Shown piece by piece: positions 53,516 through 62,480 of a DNA stretch of 64,000 nucleotides. Source of the DNA: an uncultured Jannaschia sp. (lineage in GTDB: Bacteria; Pseudomonadota; Alphaproteobacteria; Rhodobacterales; Rhodobacteraceae); contig CANLTZ010000002.1 in the NCBI GenBank assembly GCA_947494145.1, positions 434,001 through 498,000 on the forward strand, given 5' to 3'. Positions within the stretch are counted from its first letter, which is position 1; each line of letters starts with the position of its first letter. The position numbers were made by a program, and so were the translations under genes. Under the pieces are notes generated by a model that was not told the origin of the DNA, did no database searches, and worked only from the letters and a program-made list of their open reading frames with translations.

Positions 53516-54734
53516 GGATTCGATCGGTGGTCGCAACACTTTATGCTTTTTGGAGAGGTGGAGTGTTGATCATGAAGTACCGCGCACGGACGTTTACATT
53601 GACAAACAGAAGTCGGAGATGTGGGACCGGTGGCAACGAGGAGGGTCACTGAGTTCGATTGGGCGCAGGTTTGACCGTGCGTCGTCTTCGATCTTTCCGC
53701 ATCTGGCTTTGACGGGCGGCATTCGACCACCTGTGCGGACCAAGTCTCGGCTGGCTCTAAGCTTAGAAGAGCGCGAGGAAATATCCCGCGGGTTGGCTCT
53801 GGAGCGGTCTTTGCGAGCCATGGCGCATGATCTCGAACGTTCTCCCTCAACCATCAGCCGGGAAGTACGCAGAAACGGGCGCCGCAATGCGTATCGTGCA
53901 GCCCCATCCGATCAACGCGCCTGGGACTGCGCAAGAAGGCCCAAAGCCTGTAAGCTCTCTTTCAACGAAGCCTTGTGCCGGTTCATTGCCCGAAAGCTGC
54001 GATTGAGGTGGTCGCCGCAGCAGATTGCGGGATGGCTGATGCGCAGACACCCCAACGACGAGCAAGAACGCGTGTCACACGAAACGATCTATCGCAGTCT
54101 TTATGTGCAGACCCGTGGGGTTCTGAAGAAGGAGCTTCCGCAATGCCTGCGTAGCCCGCGCGCCATCCGCCGATCCCGGCATGCAACGCAGAAGGGGCTG
54201 AAGCTGCGCAAGATCAAGGATGCGGTGCCGATCCGTGAATGCCCGCCCGAGATCAAGGATCGCGCTGTGCCAGGCCACCGGGAAGGCGATCTGATCGTTG
54301 GAGCAAACAACAGCTACATTGCCACGCTGGTCGATCGGCACTCGCGGTTCGTGATGCTGGCGAAGGTTGCCAACAAAGACACGCAGAGCGTGATCACGGC
54401 TCTGATCAAGCAGGCTCGCAAGCTGCCAAAGGAACTCTATCGCTCGCTGACTTGGGATCGTGGCTCGGAACTGACCGGTCACGTGCACTTCACCATGGTC
54501 ACCAAGATCAATGTCTACTTCTGCGATCCGCAATCGCCTTGGCAGCGGGACAGCAACGAAAATACCAACCGGCTCCTGCGCCAATACTTCCCCAGGGGCC
54601 TCGATATCTCCAAATATAGCCAGGCCAAACTCAGTGCCGTCGCGCCACAGCTCAACGAGCGGCCGCGAAAGACTTGCAATACGAAACACCGGCAGAGAAG
54701 TTCGCTCAGTGTGTTGCGGCGATCCCTTGAATCC
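53516..54734 (+). mobile_element. IS30-family insertion sequence, damaged
   Basis: About 1.22 kb. Ends are inverted repeats: left 53516-53539 (complement reads GTGTTGCG … GAATCC) and right 54711-54734 (GTGTTGCGGC … GAATCC), identical at 18 of 24 positions. The transposase stop lies inside the right repeat, as is usual in this family. The transposase carries two frameshifts. Target duplications were not identified. Confidence 0.75.
53572..54730 (+). pseudogene. IS30-family transposase with two single-base frameshifts
   Basis: The true start is ATG 53572, eight bases after GGAG: MKYRARTF, then the frame breaks at the TTT near 53593-53595. Adding one T joins it to YIDKQKSEMWDRWQRGGSLS. The middle is intact (HTH LERSPSTISREVRRNGRRNA, DDE region GHREGDLIVGANNSYIATLV, TWDRGSEL, PWQRDSNENTNRLLRQYFPR). 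A second missing T near 54674-54675 breaks the C-terminus; with it restored the end reads LQYETPAEKFAQCVAAIP and stops at 54728. The single-frame reading to 54857 is an artefact. Confidence 0.8.
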
Positions 54735-54985
54735 GCCAGCGCAAAACGGACCGAGAGCGCTTCAACTCTACTTAGAACCAAAGCCGTACCAGCACTGGTT
54801 CGGTGGGTCGGTTTCTTGAGCATTTTGCGGCGATGCGCTGCCGACAGGCCGTTGTAAGTCGTGCCCGGGGCCAAGTGCTGGACGGGTCCGGCCGAAGCGC
54901 CTCACGGCCCTTTCAGGGCGCGCGGCTTCATAGCCTTCCCAGAGCCAGGTCCTCGTGCAGTGTTACCTTTTAACGCAAGCGTGGC

Positions 54986-55855
54986 TTACGGCTGGATGAA
55001 GGTCAGGTCGGCGCGGGTCTTGAGACCCTCGACATCGCGCTCATAAAGATCGGACAGGCCCGCAATCATGTCTTCGGACCAGCCGGGCAGGTTGATCTCG
55101 GGTTCCACCTTCATGTCGTCGGCATATTTGCCAAGGAAGGCCGTCACCACCTTGCGCCAGACCTCCATCGAGGGGGCGGGGTTGTCCTTGAGGTAGACCT
55201 CCAGGCGCTTGAACCCGGACGGCGTCATGATCTGCTGCAAGACGGCGTTTTCGCCCTTCATCCGGACATCGACGCCCGAGACCACGCGCAGAAGGTCGGG
55301 CCAGATCATTGGCAGGTCTTCGTTGCACCAGATTGTTAGGGGGACTTCGGGGCAGCTGCTTCGCAGGGCCTCGATCGGTTGGGACCACGCGATATTTGCC
55401 AGGTTATGGCCGCTCACGAAGGCGCTGAAATCGTCTGAAGACGACGCCTCAAAGATGGCGGGAACAAAAGTGGCCGGGTTGCGCATGGCTAGAAAGAACT
55501 GGACGTTATGCCCGGGAAAGAGGTCGCGCAGCATGGCGGCGCGCTGACCCGCCTCAGCATAGATCGTGTTGCCAGCCAGCACTTTGGCGTAGATGCCCAG
55601 GAATGCTTCGTAGCTCAGCACCATCCGGCTGACAGACGTGTCTTCGCCCAAGATATCGGCGATAAGGGGGTCGCCCGCGCCCGGCATCACATTGCCCCGC
55701 CGCGTCTGCAACGCCTTGCGGATGGCGGGCCGCGCCCGGCCCTGGGGCGGAACGGCCACGCCATAGGTGCGCAGCATGTCGCCATTGCGGCTGAGCGTCT
55801 TCACGATCAGGTCTTCGTCGGTGCAATGCGCGCCCAGATGGATGGCGATGTCCAA
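54986..55855 (-). CDS. Hypothetical protein, possible sulfotransferase-like fold
   Basis: 289 residues from a TTG at 55855 after GGGGAAGAG; the frame further upstream has no support. DIAIHLGAHCTDEDLIVKTL at the start, with a phosphate-loop-like beginning, VLSYEAFLGIYAKVL, FFLAMRNPATFVPAIFEASS and LTIWCNEDLPMIWPDLLRVV. The H-x-G start and the R-N-P segment recall PAPS-dependent sulfotransferase-like proteins, but the match is weak. Found alone between the IS copy and tRNA-Thr. Confidence 0.65.
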   Translation of the reverse strand: MDIAIHLGAHCTDEDLIVKTLSRNGDMLRTYGVAVPPQGRARPAIRKALQTRRGNVMPGAGDPLIADILGEDTSVSRMVLSYEAFLGIYAKVLAGNTIYAEAGQRAAMLRDLFPGHNVQFFLAMRNPATFVPAIFEASSSDDFSAFVSGHNLANIAWSQPIEALRSSCPEVPLTIWCNEDLPMIWPDLLRVVSGVDVRMKGENAVLQQIMTPSGFKRLEVYLKDNPAPSMEVWRKVVTAFLGKYADDMKVEPEINLPGWSEDMIAGLSDLYERDVEGLKTRADLTFIQP

Positions 55856-56033
55856 GTCTGCTCTTCCCCGTTTGGGCCTTTGCGCAAAGCCATAGCCGCG
55901 CCCCGCCGTGCAGGCAAATGTCAAAGGGTCGGAGATGTGCGGCGACTGTTGGGCGCCGGGTGCGATTTTCTGCGCCTGTGTCGCGCGTGCATCCCTTGCC
56001 GGACGGATCAAGGGCCGCTAAATGCCTTCAAGC

Positions 56034-56109
56034 GCCCCTATAGCTCAGCTGGTAGAGCAACTGATTTGTAATCAGTAGGTCCGCGGTTCGAGTCCGTGTG
56101 GGGGCACCA
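56034..56109 (+). tRNA. tRNA-Thr (anticodon TGT)
   Basis: 76 nt. Acceptor GCCCCTA/TGGGGGC with discriminator A and encoded CCA; D-arm AGCTCAGCTGGTAGAGC; anticodon arm ACTGATTTGTAATCAGT with TGT; T-arm CGCGGTTCGAGTCCGTG. Reads ACN threonine codons, mainly ACA. Confidence 0.97.
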
Positions 56110-56264
56110 TCATCTTCGGCGGGTCTTGGTTGGTGCGGCTTTCTGGCTGCCAGACTTTTCCGTGTGCGAAAGCGGCGATTGGTACATCGGCCAACTGCCT
56201 TGCGATACTGTCGGAGTGACAGTCGGACATGCTGAACTGCCAGCCGCTTCTCAAGGCGGGGATA

Positions 56265-57569
56265 CTACAGACCCAGACCGAGCAGTGTTGGCAGCCAAAG
56301 GATCAAGCCCGGGATCGACACAAGCAACACCAGTCGGATCAAATCGGCCGCGATGAACGGCAGGATGCCGCGGGACATGTCGCTCAGCGATATCTGGGGG
56401 GCGACGCCTTTGATCACGAAGAGGTTCATGCCGATGGGTGGTGTGATCAGCCCGATTTCGACGACCGAGACCATCAGCACGCCGAACCAGATGGGGTCGT
56501 AGCCCAGCCCCGTGACCAGTGTGTGGGCGGGCACCACGGTCAAAAGGATGATGGACAGTGAATCCATGAAGCAGCCCAGCACGATGTAGAAGATGATAAG
56601 CGCAAAGATCACGGTGCCCGGCGCCAGGCCAGAGGCGGTTATCCAGTCCAGAAGGGTCTCGGTCAGGCGAGACTGTTCCAAGAAGAAATTGAAGAGCGTC
56701 GCGCCGATCAGGATCATGAAGATCATGCCGGTCATGGTGGCCGTCTCTAACATGCCCGCCCGCAGGCTCTGGCGCGTCAGCCGCCCGCGAAGAAGCGCGA
56801 TCAGAAGGGCGCCGCCTGCGCCCACCGCCGCCGCCTCGGTGGGCGAAAAGAGCCCCGCATAGATGCCGCCAATCACCGTCACGATCAGCAACATCGCGTC
56901 CCACATGCCCGCAAGTGCGGGCAGGCGCGCGCGCCAGGGCAGATAGGTCGTGGGTGGCGCGATATCGGGGCGGCGCATCACCAGAAGCCGGATCGCGCCC
57001 ATGTAAAGAAGCGCGGCCAAGATGCCGGGGATCATGGCGCCCGCGAAAAGTGCGCCGATGCTTTCCTCGGTCATGAGCGCATAGATCACCAGAAGGATCG
57101 AGGGCGGGATCAACACGCCCAACGTGCCGCCTGCTGCCACGACTGCGCCCGATAGGCGTTGGGAATAGCCGCGGCTTTCCATCTCGGGCAGGGCGATTTT
57201 GCCCATGGTCGCGCAGGTGGCCAGAGATGAGCCGCTGATGGCGCCGAAGACGGCGCAGGCCCCGATGGTGGCCGAGGCCAGGCCGCCGGGTCGATGCCCC
57301 ACGAAGGCGATCAGCCCGCGAAACAGGTTCTCCGACAGGCCGGAATGGGACGCGAAAACGCCCATGAAGACGAAAAGCGGCACGACCGACAGGCCGTAGG
57401 GAAAGATCGTCTCAAATGGCAGGCTGGCGATGACATAGGTGGCGGAAAACCAATCCCCCAACAGGATTGCGCCCACCAGCCCCACCAGGGCCATGGCCAA
57501 AGCCACGGGCACCCGCAGCATGGCAAGGCCGAGGGCGATAGCAAAGCCCGCGAAGCCGATCCAGGCCAA
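56265..57569 (-). CDS. dctM: TRAP transporter large permease (DctM type)
   Basis: 434 residues with about 12 membrane spans in the DctM pattern: PYGLSVVPLFVFMGVFASHS, AISGSSLATCATMGKIALPE, GTLGVLIPPSILLVIYALMT, GCFMDSLSIILLTVVP, and ITPPIGMNLFVIKGV. It starts at a TTG one base after the dctQ stop; longer frames run through dctQ. With DctP and DctQ it forms the sodium-coupled TRAP importer. In this operon it probably imports gentisate or a related aromatic acid. Confidence 0.92.
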   Translation of the reverse strand: MAWIGFAGFAIALGLAMLRVPVALAMALVGLVGAILLGDWFSATYVIASLPFETIFPYGLSVVPLFVFMGVFASHSGLSENLFRGLIAFVGHRPGGLASATIGACAVFGAISGSSLATCATMGKIALPEMESRGYSQRLSGAVVAAGGTLGVLIPPSILLVIYALMTEESIGALFAGAMIPGILAALLYMGAIRLLVMRRPDIAPPTTYLPWRARLPALAGMWDAMLLIVTVIGGIYAGLFSPTEAAAVGAGGALLIALLRGRLTRQSLRAGMLETATMTGMIFMILIGATLFNFFLEQSRLTETLLDWITASGLAPGTVIFALIIFYIVLGCFMDSLSIILLTVVPAHTLVTGLGYDPIWFGVLMVSVVEIGLITPPIGMNLFVIKGVAPQISLSDMSRGILPFIAADLIRLVLLVSIPGLILWLPTLLGLGL

Positions 57570-57570
57570 G

Positions 57571-58104
57571 TCAGCGCCCGCCGCTTGTGAAAATGCGGGC
57601 TGCACGCACCAGGCAGACCAGCGCCGATAGTCCAAGCCCGGACACCAGCGCGGCCCAGAAGAACACCATGGGGATGGCAAGGTCCTGGGAGACATCGCCA
57701 TAGGTCCAGACTTCCCAGCCCCGTTTGGCGCTGAGCCAACACAAGAAGGCCGTGACCGCTGCGCCGAGCAGGCTGGCGCAGATATCGAGCATCCATTTCC
57801 CGCGCGCGCCAAGGGCGCCGCCCAGGAGGTCGATCCTCACGTGGCCGCCATTGGAAAAAGCGTAGGGAATGGACATGGAAACCGCGATCATCACGCTGAG
57901 CTGCGTCAGATCCACCGATCCAATGAACGACCCGCCACCCAGCCGCCGCCAGATGATGTCGCCGATGACGACCGCAATAGCAGCGACCAAGGCGAAGATC
58001 CCCAGCATGGCCAGGCCCGACGTGACCCGCAACAGGCCGTCGTCCAAACGCTGGGCGAGGGCGGCTTGGCCGCTCCCGTCTTCTGGCTGCACTCCCTTCG
58101 CCAT
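57571..58104 (-). CDS. dctQ: TRAP transporter small permease (DctQ type)
   Basis: 177 residues, four membrane spans (AMLGIFALVAAIAVVIGDII, LTQLSVMIAVSMSIPYAFSN, WMLDICASLLGAAVTAFLCW, IPMVFFWAALVSGLGLSALV). The ATG at 58104 lies seven bases after dctP. Forms the membrane complex with DctM. Confidence 0.9.
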   Translation of the reverse strand: MAKGVQPEDGSGQAALAQRLDDGLLRVTSGLAMLGIFALVAAIAVVIGDIIWRRLGGGSFIGSVDLTQLSVMIAVSMSIPYAFSNGGHVRIDLLGGALGARGKWMLDICASLLGAAVTAFLCWLSAKRGWEVWTYGDVSQDLAIPMVFFWAALVSGLGLSALVCLVRAARIFTSGGR

Positions 58105-58111
58105 GATCGGG

Positions 58112-59152
58112 TCAGGTCGCCTCGAACCCGGCCACAAGGTCCTGCGCACGCGCATAGAGAGCCTGCGGATCGGCCACGCCCTGGTCGGCCATGCCAGCCA
58201 GGAAACCGTCGATCATGGGCTGCATCTGCTCGCGCCAAGCGGTGCGCGTGGCAGCGTCGATCTCGATGATTTCGTTGCCGCGTTCGATTGCGTCATTCTT
58301 TCCACGGGCATCCCAAGCGTCCCACCAATCGCCAAAACGCGCGACAAGGGTGTCGCCGGTCATATCTTCCAGTACGTCGCGGATTTCGGTCGGCAGCCCG
58401 TCGAATTTGCGTTGGTTCATGACCACGTGAAAGCCTGCCACATAGGCGCGGGCATCAGTGTGGTACTTCAACAGCTCATTGGCGCGGATCGCACCCACCA
58501 GATCCCAGGTGGTGACGACGCCGTTCAGGCTGCCTTTCTGCAGGTTTTCGTAAATGGCGGACGGCGGCATCCCGACGGGCGAGGCGCCGGCGGCTTCCAA
58601 CATGGCGGATACGGCGGGGCTGGGCGTGCGCAGGCGCAACCCGGCCAAGTCTTCCAGCGTGCGGACGGGTTTGTCGATGGTGTGGAAAAGGCCCCCGTGG
58701 TGGGTGAAAAGGCCCAGCACCTTAAAGTCTTCGTAGTCACTGCCAAGCGCGCCTTGCTTGTAAAGCTCCCACAAGGCCAAGGATCCGGCGCCTGCATCTT
58801 CCACGAGGAAAGGCATTTCGATTACGGCGGCGGACGGATAGCGGTCGCGGGGAATGCCGTTGAGCCCAAGGGCGATGTCGATGACGCCCGCGCGGACTTG
58901 ATCGGCCTGCCGGTCGATCTTGCCAAAGGCGCTGGTGGCGTCGAACAGCTCCACCGCGACGGCGCCATTGGTCCGCTCCGCGATCTCGGCCGCCCAGGGG
59001 GCCATGAAATCGGCGGTGAAGCCATGGCGGGGCGGCAGATAGTTGCTGAGCTTGAGCGTGACCTCGGCGGCCTTGGCCTGCCCGGCCAGCGTCACGAGCG
59101 ATGTGGCGCCAATGGTGGCAAGCGCGCCGCGCCGCGTGAAAGTGTGTGTCAT
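58112..59152 (-). CDS. dctP: TRAP transporter solute-binding protein (DctP type)
   Basis: 346 residues, periplasmic. A Tat-like leader, FTRRGALATIGATSLVTLAG, ends at QAKAAEVTLK. The DctP fold follows: KLSNYLPPRHGFTADFMAPW, RLRTPSPAVSAMLEAAGASP (the conserved carboxylate-binding arginine region, R in RLRTP), and VVTTWDLVGAIRANELLKYH. It probably binds an organic acid through this arginine. It is fourth in the gentisate operon, 26 bases after the isomerase gene. Confidence 0.92.
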   Translation of the reverse strand: MTHTFTRRGALATIGATSLVTLAGQAKAAEVTLKLSNYLPPRHGFTADFMAPWAAEIAERTNGAVAVELFDATSAFGKIDRQADQVRAGVIDIALGLNGIPRDRYPSAAVIEMPFLVEDAGAGSLALWELYKQGALGSDYEDFKVLGLFTHHGGLFHTIDKPVRTLEDLAGLRLRTPSPAVSAMLEAAGASPVGMPPSAIYENLQKGSLNGVVTTWDLVGAIRANELLKYHTDARAYVAGFHVVMNQRKFDGLPTEIRDVLEDMTGDTLVARFGDWWDAWDARGKNDAIERGNEIIEIDAATRTAWREQMQPMIDGFLAGMADQGVADPQALYARAQDLVAGFEAT

Positions 59153-59178
59153 GAGATCCTCCCTGATCCGATTTCAGA

Positions 59179-59832
59179 TTAGTCCGGGGCAGGGGCCGCG
59201 TCGCGAAACGCGTCCTCCGCCATGCAATGTTCATAGATGTCGAGGACACGTCCGAAGCCGTCGATGTCGACCCCGAACCGGCGGGCGTTATGCACTTGGG
59301 GCACGATGCAAATATCGGCCAGCGTTGGGCTTTCCCCAATGCAGAACGTCGACGGGCCGCCGCCCTGGGCTGCCAATTGCCGCTCCAACACGGCGAAGCC
59401 TTCCTGGACCCAATGGGCGTACCAATCCTGCTTCGCGGCCTCCGTCAGACCCATGGGGCCGGTCAGCCGTTTGAGCACGCGCGGCACATTGAGCGGATGG
59501 ATGTCGCAGGCGACTGTCAGCGCAATAGCGCGGACAGCCAGCGCATCCTCGGCATCTGCGGGGATCAGCCGCGGCGTAGGATGGGCCGTGTCCAGCCATT
59601 CGATCAAGGCCAAGGACTGGGCAAAGGCCCGGTGGCCAAAATCCATCACCGGGACGGCGGGCGCCCCGGCCAAGGCCACGAAATCCGCCGCCAGATGCCG
59701 GCCGCCACGCAGATCGACCCGTTCGACGGCGCGGGGTGTCAGCCCCTTCAGGTTCAGTGCGATCCGCAGACGGAACGACGACGACGAATAGGGGAAATCG
59801 TGAAGCGTGGCGTCGGAAAGGTGCAACGTCAT
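59179..59832 (-). CDS. nagL: GST-type maleylpyruvate (maleylacetoacetate) isomerase
   Basis: 217 residues from the ATG at 59832. Zeta-class GST pattern: FPYSSSSFRLRIALNLKGLT (the SSCS/SSSS-type active-site start), RVDLRGG, ALIEWLDTAHPTPRLIPADA, ACDIHPLNVPRVLKRL and ESPTLADICIVPQVHNARRF. Next to gentisate dioxygenase it would isomerise maleylpyruvate to fumarylpyruvate using glutathione; the tyrosine route enzyme (maleylacetoacetate isomerase) is the alternative. Ten bases after the hydrolase gene. Confidence 0.88.
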   Translation of the reverse strand: MTLHLSDATLHDFPYSSSSFRLRIALNLKGLTPRAVERVDLRGGRHLAADFVALAGAPAVPVMDFGHRAFAQSLALIEWLDTAHPTPRLIPADAEDALAVRAIALTVACDIHPLNVPRVLKRLTGPMGLTEAAKQDWYAHWVQEGFAVLERQLAAQGGGPSTFCIGESPTLADICIVPQVHNARRFGVDIDGFGRVLDIYEHCMAEDAFRDAAPAPD

Positions 59833-59842
59833 CCGACGCGCC

Positions 59843-60553
59843 TCAGCCGTCGAAGGGCGGACCGATCCGCACCGTAAGGGGCGGCAGGCCGTCGATGGTG
59901 CAGGTGATCTCATCCCCGCTGACCACAGGCCCGACGCCAGCCGGCGTGCCAGTATAGATCAGGTCACCGGGGCGAAGCGCATAGTATTTCGAAAGGTCGG
60001 CGATGATTTCCGGCACCGACCAGATCAGATCGGCGATATCTGCATCCTGCCGGACCTCCCCGTTGACCGACAGGCTGATGCGTGCGGTTTCGACATGCCC
60101 GCCGCCTTCGACCATCTGCAAGCGGCCCGTGGGGCAGCTATCGGCGACGTTCTTGCCCACATCCCAGGGGCGGCCCTTGTCGCGCGCTTCCAGTTGGCGG
60201 TCGCGGCGCGTCATGTCGAGGCCCACGGCATAGCCGCAGATATGGGCCAGCGCGTCGGCCTGCGGGATGCGAAACCCGGGTGTGCCGACGGCCACGACCA
60301 GTTCCGCCTCATGGTGGTAATTGGCGGTCTCGGGTGGGTAGGGGATGGTGAGCGCATCCGCCGGGTCGGCATTGCGCACCGTTTCGGGCCATTTGGTAAA
60401 GTAGAAGGGCGGTTCGCGATCCGGGTCCTTGCCCATTTCGCGGGCATGGGCGGCGTAGTTGCGGCCCACGCAGAAGACGCGCGAAATTGGGAAATCGCGA
60501 TCAGAAGTGGTCTTGAGGCAGGTTGGCGCCTCGGGTGCGAACCAAGTGTTCAT
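59843..60553 (-). CDS. nagK: Fumarylpyruvate hydrolase (FAH family)
   Basis: 236 residues. FAH-family signatures FCVGRNYAAHAREMG, KWPETVRNADPADALTI, YHHEAELVVAVGTPGFRIPQ and metal ligands in EAELV and LDMTRRDRQLEARDKGRPWD. PGDLIYTGTPAGVGPVVSGD is the C-terminal motif. It splits fumarylpyruvate to fumarate and pyruvate. The ATGA overlap with the dioxygenase gene shows coupled translation. Confidence 0.9.
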   Translation of the reverse strand: MNTWFAPEAPTCLKTTSDRDFPISRVFCVGRNYAAHAREMGKDPDREPPFYFTKWPETVRNADPADALTIPYPPETANYHHEAELVVAVGTPGFRIPQADALAHICGYAVGLDMTRRDRQLEARDKGRPWDVGKNVADSCPTGRLQMVEGGGHVETARISLSVNGEVRQDADIADLIWSVPEIIADLSKYYALRPGDLIYTGTPAGVGPVVSGDEITCTIDGLPPLTVRIGPPFDG

Positions 60554-61590
60554 TGCGACAGGCTTTCCTTCCAGAACCCCAGTTTTTCGTGACAGGCCCG
60601 GTCGGAATAGGAAAACAGCACCAGCGGCGCCTCTCCTGTATTCTCGATTTCGAGCGCGGCCCAAGACGGCACCGCGCCTACGTCGCGGGGACCGATGCCC
60701 AAAGCTTCGCCGCCCACATGCAGCATTCCCGCCCCCGACACGCCGGCAAAGACCGCACCCGCGCTTTGGCGACGGGCCTTCGTCTTCATGCCTGGCGGAA
60801 CCATGGTCACGAAGGCGGAAATCGTGCGCATGATTGCCCCGCCGTCCCGGGGGTTGGTGAATTCCAGGGTCCAGCCGCGATGGGGGTCCACTGGGGTCTT
60901 TTGTGCGTATTGTGCCAGCGATTCCGACCAGACCGCATAGGGGAAGTGGAAGAGCGGGGTGTCCGTTTCTGCGGCCTGCATGTTGGTGGGCTTGAGATTT
61001 GCGCCATAGGCCGCGCGGGTGCGGCCTGAAATCGCGTGCTCATTGGCGGGGACGTTGCCTTCGCGTTCGGCGAACCCGGCCGAGAAACGTTGCACGATGG
61101 GGATGTCGAGCCCGTCGAGCCAGATGGTCGGGGCGACTGCGCCGCCATGTTCATGCCAGCGCCAGGACGGGGTCAGGACCAGATCGAAGGGCGCCATGTT
61201 CACCGGCTCTCCGTCGACCGATGTCCAGGCGCCTTCGGATTCCAACACGAAGCGCAAAGCAGACTGCGTGTGGCGGTGCACAGGCGCGGTTTCGCCCGGC
61301 AGAACCAGCTGCAATCCGGCATAGAGCGCGTCCGTCACGGTATGGTCCCCCGCCGTGCCGGGGTTTTCGAGAATGAGGACGCGGCGTTCCGCCTGTTCGG
61401 CGGTGATGCGGCGCCCAGCTTCCAGCAGTTGCGGCTTGAGCGCGGCGAAAGGCCAGACATGGGGCACCGCCCGCGGTTTCGGGGTTTCGGTGACCAAGGC
61501 CGCCATCACATCCCAAAGGGGGGACACCGATGCCTGATCTAGCGCGTGGCGAAAGTCGGCGCCGTCGATCGGTGCGGTGGTCGCGGCCAT
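60550..61590 (-). CDS. gtdA: Gentisate 1,2-dioxygenase
   Basis: 346 residues, bicupin. The first cupin has Fe ligands in LPGETAPVHRHTQSALRFVL (H-x-H) and the downstream DLVLTPSWRWHEHGG; the second cupin at ~255-330 (VPPGMKTKARRQSAGAVFAG, GGEALGIGPRDVGAVPSWAA) lacks the full metal set, as is usual. It opens gentisate to maleylpyruvate. The ATG at 61590 follows GGGAGGG. It heads the operon gtdA-nagK-nagL-dctPQM, divergent from the IclR gene. Confidence 0.93.
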   Translation of the reverse strand: MAATTAPIDGADFRHALDQASVSPLWDVMAALVTETPKPRAVPHVWPFAALKPQLLEAGRRITAEQAERRVLILENPGTAGDHTVTDALYAGLQLVLPGETAPVHRHTQSALRFVLESEGAWTSVDGEPVNMAPFDLVLTPSWRWHEHGGAVAPTIWLDGLDIPIVQRFSAGFAEREGNVPANEHAISGRTRAAYGANLKPTNMQAAETDTPLFHFPYAVWSESLAQYAQKTPVDPHRGWTLEFTNPRDGGAIMRTISAFVTMVPPGMKTKARRQSAGAVFAGVSGAGMLHVGGEALGIGPRDVGAVPSWAALEIENTGEAPLVLFSYSDRACHEKLGFWKESLSQ

Positions 61591-61609
61591 GATTCCCTCC
61601 CTTATGTCG

Positions 61610-61640
61610 TTACGCATTGCGTTGTGTATTACGTTTTGCG
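61610..61640. promoter_or_regulatory. Candidate IclR operator (direct repeats)
   Basis: TTACGCATTGCG (61610-61621) and TTACGTTTTGCG (61629-61640) start 19 bases apart, about two helical turns. The first contains the perfect palindrome ACGCATTGCGT. It lies between gtdA and iclR and overlaps the likely gtdA promoter. Confidence 0.5.
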
Positions 61641-61706
61641 AAATGACAAGTCCAGTGGACGACGTTTGTGGCCGGCTGCTATCGCCGGTTCGGAAGAGGG
61701 GTGGAT

Positions 61707-62480
61707 ATGGGCGACGATTCTTTGACGGCCAAACGCGCGCGCCGCAGCGGTGTGCAATCCATCGAAATCGGTGGCGATCTGCTGGAGGCTATGGTCGATC
61801 TGGGCGCCCCCGCCGCTTTGTCCGACATCGCCAAGGCCAGCGGCCTGCAATCGGCCAAGGCCCATAGGTATCTGACCAGCCTATGTGAAGTTGGCTTGAC
61901 CGTTCAGCACCGGGATACGGGCCGCTATGGCCTTGGGCCGCTCGCCTTGCGCATGGGGCTCTCGGCGATTTCACAGCACGACATCATCGAGCGGGCCTAT
62001 GAAGTGCTGGTGACGCTTTGCACGGATCTGCGCACCTCGGGCCATCTGTCGGTCTGGTCCGAGGCCGGGCCGGTGGTGATCCGCAGCACCCATGGCGGCC
62101 CGCCGGTGATTTCACCCGTTTCGGTTGGCACGATTCTGCCGCTGCACCGTTCGGCCTCAGGGCTGATTTATCTTAGCTACATGCCTTTGGCTGCGACGGC
62201 TCAGGCGTTGGAAAAGCAGGCAATGGGTGGCGCGCCAAGTGCGGACGAAATTGCGGTTTTCCGTGATCGCATCACCGCAGCCGGATGCGCCTTCGCGGAA
62301 GGGCAGTATATTCCCGGCCTTTGCGCCATCGCCTTTCCGATCCTAAACCATGATACCTCTCTTGCGGGGGCGGTGACATTGGTTTCGACGGATCAAAGCC
62401 TGTTCACAGAACACAGCCCAGCCACAGAAACGGCTTTGCACGCCGTAGACGCGCTGCACCGGGATTGGTCACCGAAGTGA
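61707..62480 (+). CDS. IclR family regulator of the gentisate operon
   Basis: 257 residues from the ATG at 61707 after AGAGGGG. N-terminal winged helix (GVQSIEIGGDLLEAMVDLGA, ALSDIAKASGLQSAKAHRYL, TSLCEVGLTV) and C-terminal IclR effector domain (HLSVWSEAGPVVIRSTHGGP, GTILPLHRSASGLIYLSYMP, IPGLCAIAFPILNHDTSLAG). Divergent from gtdA with direct repeats between. It probably senses gentisate or a precursor and acts on its neighbour; activator or repressor is open. Confidence 0.9.
   Translation: MGDDSLTAKRARRSGVQSIEIGGDLLEAMVDLGAPAALSDIAKASGLQSAKAHRYLTSLCEVGLTVQHRDTGRYGLGPLALRMGLSAISQHDIIERAYEVLVTLCTDLRTSGHLSVWSEAGPVVIRSTHGGPPVISPVSVGTILPLHRSASGLIYLSYMPLAATAQALEKQAMGGAPSADEIAVFRDRITAAGCAFAEGQYIPGLCAIAFPILNHDTSLAGAVTLVSTDQSLFTEHSPATETALHAVDALHRDWSPK

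Noticed and set aside
54731-54857. C-terminal extension of the IS30 transposase frame beyond the right repeat
   Set aside because: It arises from the frameshift near 54675; the restored frame stops inside the inverted repeat.
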